The notes beneath the pieces were generated by a model. It worked only from the letters and a program-made list of their open reading frames with translations, was not told the origin of the DNA and did not search any database. The position numbers and the translations under genes were made by a program. DNA of 33,345 nucleotides from Geobacteraceae bacterium (GTDB lineage: Bacteria; Desulfobacterota; Desulfuromonadia; Geobacterales; Geobacteraceae): contig JARKPN010000117.1 of the NCBI GenBank assembly GCA_029975275.1, forward strand, positions 1 through 33,345, in the 5' to 3' direction. This document shows, in pieces, positions 8,721-16,581 of this stretch; position 1 is the first letter of the stretch; each line of letters begins with the position of its first letter.

Positions 8721-9117
8721 GGGAGACCCTCCTTCGTAACCTTTGCCATTGCTCATTTCATCCGGCAGGATCGGAGTTCGCTTCAAGATTCCGAACGGAG
8801 TTCATTCCAGAGCGTTCTCTTTTCCTGACGGAGTATCCCGCGCAGACGTTCCTGTCGTTCGCTCTTTTATATGGGTTACCGGTTCCTCCCCCCTTCGAGC
8901 GTATTGCCTTTTCTATCTCCAGTGTAGCTCGTGGAAAGTTTCGTGCAATTCACCTTCATATATCCATGGGCAGTGCCGGCCCTGACCGGCGTTTCATGGG
9001 TTTTCCGGCCGGGCGTTAATGGAAACCGGTTTAGTGAAGCATTGTTTACCAGTATATGGAAAATTGTGTTATCTTTGCAGCGACATTCATACAATTGAGC
9101 CGGGGAGAGGTTTGGAA
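8721..9117. other. Intergenic region between divergent genes, no gene seen
   Basis: About 400 bp between the 59-aa gene (minus) and the CheB-CheR kinase (plus). It holds a short GC hairpin (GCCGG 8975-8979 with CCGGC 8986-8990). Near 9047-9076 there is only a weak promoter-like pair (TTTACC, 18 nt, TTATCT) in front of the fusion gene. I see no RNA gene or repeat here. Confidence 0.5.
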
Positions 9118-12100
9118 ATGGGTGAAGGAAACGGAATCAATGCACCATTCGGCCCCCATACCATCTGCGCAACTATGCCGGGAGGGGCCGGCAGCGTCTC
9201 TGTTGGCGGGCCGGGTCGGATCGTCAGGCCCTTGACGGTCGTGGGGGTCGGCGCATCCGCCTGCGGGGCGGATGCCCTGCGGCGTTTTTTCGCGTCCGTG
9301 CCGCCGGACAGCGGACTGGGTTTCGTGGTCGTGCATTCGGCATCCGATATGGGTGCGGTGCTTCCCGGGATCCTGGCCGGTTGCACCATGCTGCGGGTTC
9401 TGACCGTGGAGGATGGGATTAAGCTCTTGCCGGATACGGTGTACGTGAGCCCGGCCGGAGGGATTGCTTACATCAGCGGGGATAGCGTCCGCCTGAGGGC
9501 CCCCGGCCGCCGCCACGAAGCCCGTTACCCGACGGATCTCCTGCTCCGGTCGCTTGCGGCTGAGCTGGGGGAAAGGGCATGCGCCGTGATCCTTTCCGGC
9601 GTCGGGGACGACGGTGTCGAGGGGGCAATGGCGGTCAAGAGGGCGGGCGGGATAGTGTGCGCCCAGGAACCGGCTTCGGCCGCCTGCGACCACTTGCCCC
9701 TGGGAGTCGTCGAAGCGGGTGCGGTGGACATGCTGCTTCCTGCCCATCTGATTCCCGGGAAACTCCTGGAGGTTGTCCCGGGCGCCGGCCGTATCGAATC
9801 CGCCATAAAGATCCCGGTGGAACTTGACGACCAGCTGCGCGCCATATTCCGCATCGTGAAATCCAGGACCGGCAACGATTTCAGCTCCTACAAGACGAAC
9901 ACCGTCATGAGGCGCATCGAACGGCGCATGATCCTGAACGGCGTGGGAGTTGTCGGGGACTACCTGGCCCTGTTGAAGGAAAATCCGCGGGAGGCCGATG
10001 AACTCTGCCGGGAATTCCTTATCGGCGTGACCAGCTTCTTCCGGGACCCGGAGGCATTCGAGAAACTCCGGGAGTCGGTGATCCCCGGGCTTTTCGCAGG
10101 CCGCGACCCCGAGGATCCGGTCCGCATCTGGCACGCCGGCTGCGCCACCGGTGAAGAGGCCTATTCGACCGCTATCCTGATCCGGGAATACCTGGAGGAA
10201 CGGCAGCTCGACGCCAGGGTGCAGATTTTCGCCACGGACATCGACGAACGGGCAATAGCCCGTGCCCGAGCCGGGAGCTATCACGAGGGGATCGAGGCGG
10301 ACCTGTCCGAGCAGCGGCTGAGGAGTTTCTTCACGGCCGGCGCGGGCCGCTACCAGGTGATAAAACCACTCAGGGAGATGGTCATCTTCGCCCATCACAA
10401 CATCATCCGGGACCCCCCTTTTTCCCGGCTCGATCTGCTGGTCTGCCGCAACTTTCTCATCTATCTCAACCCGGAAATGCAGATGCGGCTCATCCCGCTC
10501 TTTCACCAGGTTCTGAAGCCCGGGGGTGTCCTTTTCCTGGGGGGTGCCGAGACCATAGAACGTCATTCGGACCTGTTCATTCCCGTTGACAAGAAATGGA
10601 AGATCTTTGAACGGAGCGATGCGGAGCGACGGATGGACATCGGCCTTCCCCTGGTTCCCAGGGTCTGGATCCCCAACGGCGCCGCGCGGGACGCACGTCC
10701 CTGCGGAGGCGGCGAGCAGACCCCCGGAATGGTCGTGGAAAAGCTCCTCATGGAGCGTTACTCCCCCCCCTGCGTGGTGGTGAACGAGAGATACGAGGTG
10801 GTGCACGTATCGACGCGGCGGACAGGGCTCTTCCTGGAGCTGGCGCCGGGCGAGCCGAACCAGGATATCCTCAAGATGGCCAGGGAAGAGTTGCGGCCGA
10901 CCCTGCGGGCCGCGATCCACAAAGCCTTCAGCGAGCAGAAACAGGCGGTTTTCCGCGGTGTGCGGCTCTGCGTCAACGGCGATAGCGTGGCGGTAAACGT
11001 GCTGGCCGAACCCGTCACCCTGCCATCGTCCCGCGGCAGGCTTGCCATGGTCGTGTTCGAGCCGTGCAATCCGCCGGCTTCGGCATCCCCTGAGTCGCCC
11101 ACGGCCGGGTGCGCTTCTTCCGGCGAGGTATCCTGCCGGGATGTACTGATCCGCCAGTTGGAGGAGCAGCTGCGCGTCTCCCACGAGCAGCTGCAGGCCA
11201 CCATCGAGCAGTTGGAGACCTCCAACGAGGGGCTCATGTCCGCCAATGAAGAGCTCATGTCCACCAACGAGGAGTTCCAGGCCACCAACGAGGAGCTGCA
11301 GTCCACCAACGAGGAGCTGGAGACCTCCAGGGAGGAGCTGCAGGCGCTGAACGAGGAACTGGTCACGGTCAATGCCGAGCTCCAGGGGAAGGTGGAGGAG
11401 CTGAACCATGCCACCAGCGACATGGAGAACCTGCTCAACAGCTCCGAGATTGCGACCGTCTTCCTGGACCGCCGGCTCAACATCAAGCGGTTCACCCCGG
11501 CCATGGCCGATATCCTCGACCTGATCCCCTCCGATATCGGGCGCCCTTTCCGTCATATGGCGGGAAAGATCGAGTGGCCCGAATTCTCCCAGGACACGGC
11601 AGAGGTGCTGCGGCAGGAGACGCTGGTGGAACGGGAGATTTCGGTCCAGAAGGAGGGACGCTGCTATATCATGAGGGTTCTTCCCTACCGGAGCGGTGAC
11701 GGTAGGGTGGACGGGATTGTGGTGACCCTGTTGGACATCACCGAGCGGAAGCTCTCCGAGGAGGCTTTGCGGCGGAGCGAGGAGCGGCTGCGCCGGCTGA
11801 CCGACCATCTGCCCTGCTATGTCTGTTACGTGGACAGAGAAGAGCGATACCGTTTTGCCAATGAGACCTACCGTTCCTGGTTCGGGCTCGACCCCGCCTC
11901 TATCCTGGGACTCAAGATAGAGGAACTGGTCGGGCCGGAGAATTACGGCACCATCAAGCCGCACGTCGACGAGGCGCTGGCCGGCCGAACGGTCAGTTTC
12001 GATTACCAGATGAACCTCCCGACCGGGGCGAAACGGTACGTGAATGTGACCTATGTGCCCGACTGTGATGCGCGCGGAGTGATAGGCGGTTTCTATGTGA

Positions 12101-13707
12101 CGGCCATAGACCTGACCGAACAGAAGCTGGCCGAGGAGTCCTTGCGTGAAAGCGAGGAACGATGGCAGTTCGCCATCGAGGGGAGCAATGACGGGGTCTG
12201 GGACCGGAATGTCCGGACCGGCGAGGTCTTTTTCTCCAGGCAGTGGAAGGAGATGCTTGGGTTTGGCGAGGACGAGATCGGCTCCTCTGTTGATGAATGG
12301 TTCGGCAGGATCCATCCGGGCGATCAGGCGAGGGTGAGGGAAGAGCTTGAAAAGCATATGCAGGGGGAGACAGGCAAATACTCCGTGGAATTCCGGATGC
12401 AGTGCAAGGACGGGTCCTATAAATACATTCTTGCCAGGGGCAAGGTAATCTCCCGCACCGAAGACGGAGAGCCGATCCGTTTCGTCGGAACCCAATCGGA
12501 CATGACGGAGCGAAAGAGCCTTGAAGCGCAGCTTTACCAGGCCCAGAAGATGGAGGCCGTGGGGCAGCTTGCCGGCGGGGTGGCGCACGATTTCAACAAC
12601 ATACTCACGGCAATCCTGGGTTACGCTCACCTTCTCCTCATGCAGATGGGCGAAGACGACAGGATGCGTTATTACGTGGAACAGGTACGGGTTTCAGCGG
12701 AGCGGGCGGCCGAACTGACCAAGGGACTGCTCACCTTCAGCAGGAAGCAGGTCATGGTGCCGAAGGTCGTCAATCTGAATGAAACCGTCCTGGGCGTCCG
12801 AAATATTCTCCGGAGGCTCATAAGCGAAAACATAGAGTTACGTTTCGACATGGTTCAGGAGGACCTCCATGTCCTGGCCGACGGCGGCAAGATCGAACAG
12901 GTGCTGATGAACCTGGCAACCAACGCCAAGGATGCAATGCCGAAGGGAGGGGTAATCGTCATTCGCACCTCGCGGGGGCACTCGAACATCGGGTTCATGC
13001 GGGAACATGATTACATAAGGCCCGGCGAATATGCCCGTCTGACGGTCAGCGATACCGGCTGCGGCATGGACGAAGCCACGAAGCGGAAAATATTCGAGCC
13101 GTTTTTTACCACAAAGGAGGTAGGCAAGGGGACGGGGCTCGGTCTTTCCATAGTGTACGGCATCGTTAAACAGCATAACGGGTTCATCGAGGTTCATTCC
13201 GATGAGGGAACGGGCACGGCTTTCAATATCTTTCTGCCGCTGGTGGAGCCGCCTGACGACCACCCGGACGGGGAAGACGAGCCTGCCCCCCCGCACGGCT
13301 CCGGAACGATCCTGCTTGCAGAGGACGATCCGTCCGTGAGGGAATTTCACCGGATGCTGTTCACATCGGTGGGCTATGAGGTCATTACCGCGTCGCACGG
13401 AATGGAGGCGTTTGAGAAATTCAAGGCGCAGGAAGAGGACATCGACCTCCTGGTCTTCGACGTCATCATGCCGCAGATGAACGGCAAGGAAGCGTATGAA
13501 CTCATCAGGGGGAAAAGGCCCGAATTGAAGGTCCTGTTCCTGAGCGGTTACGCTGGAGAGATACTGAACGAGGCCGGGGTGGCCCGGGACAGGGAGGCTA
13601 TCCTCCATAAGCCGGTAAAACCCAGCGAACTGCTGCGAAGGGTGCACGGACTGCTGAAAACGAGGGCCGCCGAGGCGGCCGGAACCGATAATCAGCCGGG
13701 CAGCTGA
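9118..13707 (+). CDS. CheB-CheR-PAS hybrid sensor histidine kinase with C-terminal receiver
   Basis: 1,529-aa cytoplasmic fusion. CheB methylesterase domain about 35-225, with Ser47 (GASACG), His73 and Asp165 in the expected triad positions. CheR methyltransferase about 230-500, with the SAM-binding WHAGCATGEEAYS and the ATDID and CRNFLIYL motifs. Then a PAS domain, a Glu/Asn-rich heptad coiled coil about 678-764, and three more PAS domains about 768-1131. HisKA follows with H1157 (AHDFNN), HATPase_c about 1250-1374 with GTGLGLSIVYG, and REC about 1397-1515 with D1448 and KPV. Start: GGGGAGAGG lies 7 nt before the ATG at 9118, so the open frame back to 9019 is not used. All catalytic residues I can check are present. 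CheB/CheR-PAS fusions are known in bacteria; full length plus kinase plus receiver in one chain is the elaborate form. No cheA, cheW or receptor gene adjoins it. Confidence 0.95.
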   Translation: MGEGNGINAPFGPHTICATMPGGAGSVSVGGPGRIVRPLTVVGVGASACGADALRRFFASVPPDSGLGFVVVHSASDMGAVLPGILAGCTMLRVLTVEDGIKLLPDTVYVSPAGGIAYISGDSVRLRAPGRRHEARYPTDLLLRSLAAELGERACAVILSGVGDDGVEGAMAVKRAGGIVCAQEPASAACDHLPLGVVEAGAVDMLLPAHLIPGKLLEVVPGAGRIESAIKIPVELDDQLRAIFRIVKSRTGNDFSSYKTNTVMRRIERRMILNGVGVVGDYLALLKENPREADELCREFLIGVTSFFRDPEAFEKLRESVIPGLFAGRDPEDPVRIWHAGCATGEEAYSTAILIREYLEERQLDARVQIFATDIDERAIARARAGSYHEGIEADLSEQRLRSFFTAGAGRYQVIKPLREMVIFAHHNIIRDPPFSRLDLLVCRNFLIYLNPEMQMRLIPLFHQVLKPGGVLFLGGAETIERHSDLFIPVDKKWKIFERSDAERRMDIGLPLVPRVWIPNGAARDARPCGGGEQTPGMVVEKLLMERYSPPCVVVNERYEVVHVSTRRTGLFLELAPGEPNQDILKMAREELRPTLRAAIHKAFSEQKQAVFRGVRLCVNGDSVAVNVLAEPVTLPSSRGRLAMVVFEPCNPPASASPESPTAGCASSGEVSCRDVLIRQLEEQLRVSHEQLQATIEQLETSNEGLMSANEELMSTNEEFQATNEELQSTNEELETSREELQALNEELVTVNAELQGKVEELNHATSDMENLLNSSEIATVFLDRRLNIKRFTPAMADILDLIPSDIGRPFRHMAGKIEWPEFSQDTAEVLRQETLVEREISVQKEGRCYIMRVLPYRSGDGRVDGIVVTLLDITERKLSEEALRRSEERLRRLTDHLPCYVCYVDREERYRFANETYRSWFGLDPASILGLKIEELVGPENYGTIKPHVDEALAGRTVSFDYQMNLPTGAKRYVNVTYVPDCDARGVIGGFYVTAIDLTEQKLAEESLRESEERWQFAIEGSNDGVWDRNVRTGEVFFSRQWKEMLGFGEDEIGSSVDEWFGRIHPGDQARVREELEKHMQGETGKYSVEFRMQCKDGSYKYILARGKVISRTEDGEPIRFVGTQSDMTERKSLEAQLYQAQKMEAVGQLAGGVAHDFNNILTAILGYAHLLLMQMGEDDRMRYYVEQVRVSAERAAELTKGLLTFSRKQVMVPKVVNLNETVLGVRNILRRLISENIELRFDMVQEDLHVLADGGKIEQVLMNLATNAKDAMPKGGVIVIRTSRGHSNIGFMREHDYIRPGEYARLTVSDTGCGMDEATKRKIFEPFFTTKEVGKGTGLGLSIVYGIVKQHNGFIEVHSDEGTGTAFNIFLPLVEPPDDHPDGEDEPAPPHGSGTILLAEDDPSVREFHRMLFTSVGYEVITASHGMEAFEKFKAQEEDIDLLVFDVIMPQMNGKEAYELIRGKRPELKVLFLSGYAGEILNEAGVARDREAILHKPVKPSELLRRVHGLLKTRAAEAAGTDNQPGS
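11148..11410 (+). repeat. In-gene heptad-repeat tract (NEEL-type coiled coil)
   Basis: Roughly 21-bp periodic units in the CheB-CheR kinase gene encode repeated 7-residue blocks of the type xTNEELx / xSNEELx (for example STNEEFQATNEELQ, then STNEELETSREELQ). The repeats keep the reading frame and form the linker between the CheR/PAS part and the sensor-kinase part. This linker type is typical of CheB/CheR fusions. Confidence 0.75.
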
Positions 13708-13723
13708 AGCTCCGGTGGAGCTT
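13707..13723 (+). other. Hairpin just after the CheB-CheR kinase stop codon
   Basis: Perfect 7-bp stem AAGCTCC / GGAGCTT with a GGT loop, overlapping the stop codon. There is no T-run after it, so it is at best a weak terminator or an mRNA 3'-end stabiliser. Confidence 0.4.
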
Positions 13724-13748
13724 GCGGGCGTTATTCATTTATGTTATA

Positions 13749-13762
13749 CGTTTTATAAAACG
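13749..13762. promoter_or_regulatory. 14-bp perfect palindrome upstream of the OmpA-like lipoprotein gene
   Basis: CGTTTTATAAAACG is a perfect palindrome 73 bp before the lipoprotein start codon. It is followed at 13766-13784 by a GC hairpin (GCGGCG, 7-nt loop, CGCCGC). It could be an operator or part of an AT-rich core promoter. The symmetry is seen directly; the function is inferred. Confidence 0.35.
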
Positions 13763-13834
13763 GTTGCGGCGTCCGTTCCGCCGCGACATTGTGCAAACCC
13801 TCGATAACGGGAGACACGTAAAGGAGAATGCACC

Positions 13835-14530
13835 ATGAGAAAGCTGATCATCTGGACAGCCTTTTTTGCCCTGGCGGTGTCGGGGTGTGCGACCAAGGGC
13901 CAGACCGGCGCCGCGGTGGGGACCGGTGTCGGCGCCGCAGTGGGCGCGGGACTCGGTCAGGCCATCGGACGCAGCACCTCCGCTACCCTCATCGGAGCCG
14001 CGGCCGGCGCGGTTGCGGGTGGGCTGACCGGCGCCGCCATCGGCAATTACATGGACAAACAGGAGCAGGAGATGCGGCAGGCGCTGGCTAACGTGGAGGC
14101 GGCAAGCATCCAGCGGGAACGCCAGGTGCTGGAAGAGGCCGAGCGGGGTCGGGTCCAGGGGGACCTTGATGTCCTTACGGTTACCTTCAAGTCCGATTTC
14201 ATGTTCGACGTCAATTCCTCGACCATTCTGCCAGGGGCCTATGATGAACTGAACCGGGTGGCCAAGGTCCTCAACCAGTATCCGCAGACCACCATAACAA
14301 TCGCGGGCCATACCGACAGCACCGGGTCCGAGGAGTACAACCTGAGACTTTCCGAGCGCCGGGCCGAGTCGGTGAAGAACGCTTTGGTCGGCATGGGGGT
14401 CAGCCCTTCCAGGATGACGACCATAGGATACGGCAAGAGCAAACCCGTTGCCAGCAACGCCACCGAAGCGGGACGCCAGCAGAACAGGCGGGTGGAGATC
14501 CGTATAGTAGGCCAGACCCAGCAGCAGTAA
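13835..14530 (+). CDS. OmpA-family outer-membrane lipoprotein with glycine-zipper segment
   Basis: 231-aa lipoprotein. A signal peptide ends in the lipobox VSGC with lipidated Cys18. Residues about 24-72 are very Gly/Ala-rich with small-residue repeats (GTGVGAAVGAGLG, GAAAGAVAGGLTGAAIG), a glycine-zipper membrane-associated segment. About 75-108 is helical. About 112-225 is the OmpA C-terminal peptidoglycan-binding domain, including the AGHTDSTGSEEYN...LSERRAESV signature and the NRRVEI end. Probable role: anchoring the outer membrane to peptidoglycan (Pal/YiaD-like). AAGGAGA lies 8 nt before the ATG. It stands alone, with its own terminator at 14560-14598. Confident in family, not in specific role. 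Confidence 0.95.
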   Translation: MRKLIIWTAFFALAVSGCATKGQTGAAVGTGVGAAVGAGLGQAIGRSTSATLIGAAAGAVAGGLTGAAIGNYMDKQEQEMRQALANVEAASIQRERQVLEEAERGRVQGDLDVLTVTFKSDFMFDVNSSTILPGAYDELNRVAKVLNQYPQTTITIAGHTDSTGSEEYNLRLSERRAESVKNALVGMGVSPSRMTTIGYGKSKPVASNATEAGRQQNRRVEIRIVGQTQQQ

Positions 14531-14559
14531 CAGGATGAAGCCTGATTCCTTTCCCACTG

Positions 14560-14598
14560 AAAGCCTGCGAGGTTGCTGAAACCTCGCAGGCTTTTTTT
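14560..14598 (+). terminator. Rho-independent terminator after the OmpA-like lipoprotein gene
   Basis: A stem of about 14 bp, AAGCCTGCGAGGTT pairing with AACCTCGCAGGCTT across a 5-nt loop, is followed by a run of seven T. It begins 30 bp after the stop codon at 14530. Textbook intrinsic terminator. Confidence 0.95.
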
Positions 14599-14871
14599 AC
14601 CGCAACGCAGCAGGCGGTCACGTTCTCCGTTTCTGCCGCTTCCTGCCCTCCTACGTTATTTTGTGCACCATGCCCTTCCGATCGCCAGCCTTGTCGTGAA
14701 ACCGAACCGCCGGACATTTCCGGGGAGCGAACATAAAGTGCTGACAATTGAAAATAGATTGTTTTTTGTATTTCGTCCGTTTGACCCGGAATGAGAAATT
14801 GTGGAATATCACAGAACGCCGTTCAAGGAAATTATATGACGGAAGTGTGGTCCCTGACTGGAGGAGACAGG

Positions 14872-16140
14872 ATGAATGCCGAGATACCCGTTGAACACAG
14901 TGGCAGGATACTGATTGTGGACGACAGCGCCGCCAATCTCAAACTCCTGACCGACATGCTCGCGTTGCGTGGTCATACCGTCCATCCTGCCTCAGACGGA
15001 GTCTCGGCGCTCCAATACGCCCGGACGGAACACCCCGACCTCATCCTGCTTGATATCGTCATGCCGCGGATAGACGGCTACAAGGTCTGCCGTTTTCTGA
15101 AGGAACATGAGGAAACCCGCGAGATACCGGTAATCTTCATGACCTCCCTTGCGGAAACGAGCGACAAGGTCAAGGGATTCAGGGTGGGGGCCGCGGACTA
15201 TATCACCAAGCCGTTTCAGTCGGAAGAGGTCATGGCAAGGGTCGAGACCCTGCTTGCGCTGCGTGCCGTGCAGAAGAAGCTCAAGGCGCGCAATGTCGAG
15301 CTTTTGAAAGCAAATCACGACCTGGCAAACGTCAACAAGGCCCTGAGCCGTGAAATCGCCGAGCGCACCCAGGCGGAGGCTGAACTGAAGCTCTACAGGG
15401 AGCAGCTCGAGGACCTGGTGCGGGAGCGGACGGTAGAGCTGGCAGAGGCCAACCGTCACCTGGAAACCGAGATCGCCGAGCGCAGACGCGCCGAGGAACG
15501 GGTGACGGCTTCGCTCCGTGAAAAGGAGATCCTGCTCAGGGAGATCCATCACCGGGTCAAGAACAACCTGCAGATCATATCCGCCCTGCTCCACCTCCAG
15601 TCCGATTCCGTTCGGGACGAAGAATCGCTCTCCCTGTTCAGGGTGAGCCAGGAACGGATCAAGGCCATGGCCCTGGTCCATGAAAAACTTTACAAGTCCA
15701 AGGACCTGGCCTCCATCGACTTCGGAGAGTACGTTGAGAACCTCACCAGGCACCTGGCCCTCTCCTACGTTGAGAACCCGGACAGAATCGTCGTGAAGGC
15801 AGACGCAGACAGTTTTTCGCTGGATATCGAAGAGGCCATCCCGTGCGGCCTGATCATCAACGAGCTTGTCTCCAATGCGCTGAAGCATGCCTTTCCGGGA
15901 GGCTGCAGTGGAGAGATCACCGTCTCCTGCCACGTGGACGGTGACTGCATGGTCACCATAGAGGTGCGCGATACCGGCGTCGGGTTGCCGAGCGAGCTGG
16001 ATCTGCTGGACACCGAAACGCTCGGCCTCCAGATCGTTGCCATGCTTGTCAGGCAGTTGCGCGGGACCATCGAGATGAAGAGCGAGAACGGGGCGTCGTT
16101 TATGCTTACCTTCAATGCCCGTCGCGGCCGGGAGCAATGA
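14872..16140 (+). CDS. REC-HisKA_2 hybrid histidine kinase
   Basis: 422-aa cytoplasmic protein. N-terminal receiver about 12-130: VDDS, D61 in LLDIVMP, conserved T in FMTSLAE, KPF lysine. A long coiled coil follows, about 135-215, with two similar blocks ([12 protein letters not shown] and [12 protein letters not shown]). Then a HisKA_2 dimerisation region with [12 protein letters not shown] (His226/227) and a HATPase_c domain with [17 protein letters not shown] and DTGVGLP. This order (receiver first, HisKA_2 kinase last) suggests phosphorelay input through REC. The ATG at 14872 is chosen for GGAGGAG five bases upstream; ATG 14836 and the open frame to 14791 are alternatives. Immediately downstream is a decayed copy of a related gene. 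Confidence 0.92.
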   Translation: MNAEIPVEHSGRILIVDDSAANLKLLTDMLALRGHTVHPASDGVSALQYARTEHPDLILLDIVMPRIDGYKVCRFLKEHEETREIPVIFMTSLAETSDKVKGFRVGAADYITKPFQSEEVMARVETLLALRAVQKKLKARNVELLKANHDLANVNKALSREIAERTQAEAELKLYREQLEDLVRERTVELAEANRHLETEIAERRRAEERVTASLREKEILLREIHHRVKNNLQIISALLHLQSDSVRDEESLSLFRVSQERIKAMALVHEKLYKSKDLASIDFGEYVENLTRHLALSYVENPDRIVVKADADSFSLDIEEAIPCGLIINELVSNALKHAFPGGCSGEITVSCHVDGDCMVTIEVRDTGVGLPSELDLLDTETLGLQIVAMLVRQLRGTIEMKSENGASFMLTFNARRGREQ

Positions 16141-16144
16141 ACAC

Positions 16145-16411
16145 GTGAAAAGAACGCTGGTTATTGACGATAACGGGCGGACTTTGGGCAGCTCGAAAGG
16201 CTGCTCCGGGAGCATGGCTATTCACTTGCGGCCCCATCATCAACGGACCGGTCTCCAGCTCGCTTAAGCATACGTTTCCGGGGGCGGAACGAGGGAGATC
16301 GTGGTTGAATGCCGTACCGACGGCCACGGTATGATAACGCTGGGGATCCGCGACAATGGTGTGGGTCTGCCGCAGGGGTGGGACTTCAGGACTACCGGGA
16401 CCCTGGGGTGA
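16145..16411 (+). pseudogene. Decayed REC/histidine-kinase remnant
   Basis: Three short reading frames spell fragments of the same kind of protein as the preceding kinase. From GTG 16145: VKRTLVIDDNGRT, like a receiver N-terminus. Then, one frame over: GQLERLLREHGYSL, like receiver helix 1. Next, in another frame: CGPIINGPVSSSLKHTFPGA, which matches [20 protein letters not shown] of the gene upstream. A last shift gives GTREIVVECRTDGHGMITL, then IRDNGVGLP, then TGTLG and a stop at 16409-16411, matching the same kinase's DTGVGLP region. Most of the receiver, the coiled coil and the HisKA_2 part are missing. I infer a second REC-HisKA_2 gene lost by a large internal deletion and at least two frameshifts. 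Confidence 0.75.
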
Positions 16412-16581
16412 CGTGATGCTCCGGCCCCGTTGTTTCGCTCTCCTCGAAAGATGATATAGTATCCGTATGTGTACGGACTCAAACTGCAAGATCCGCTATG
16501 GTTATCGTACGCTGATGTGGCATCCCGCCGGTATACGCGTCGGCCGTGGCATGCAGGCAAGCTGGCCGAGGGATAATCACC

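Noticed and set aside
11148-11410. 21-bp periodic repeats as a CRISPR or non-coding tandem repeat
   Set aside because: They are in frame inside a gene and encode a coiled-coil linker typical of CheB/CheR fusions.
9046-12630. Very long open frame on the minus strand opposite the CheB-CheR kinase
   Set aside because: It mirrors a gene with clear domains in GC-rich DNA, and its translation shows no recognisable motif; a high-GC shadow frame.
14781-14810. TTGACC-N18-AATATC as promoter of the REC-HisKA_2 kinase
   Set aside because: The -10 match is poor; kept only as a weak possibility and not annotated.
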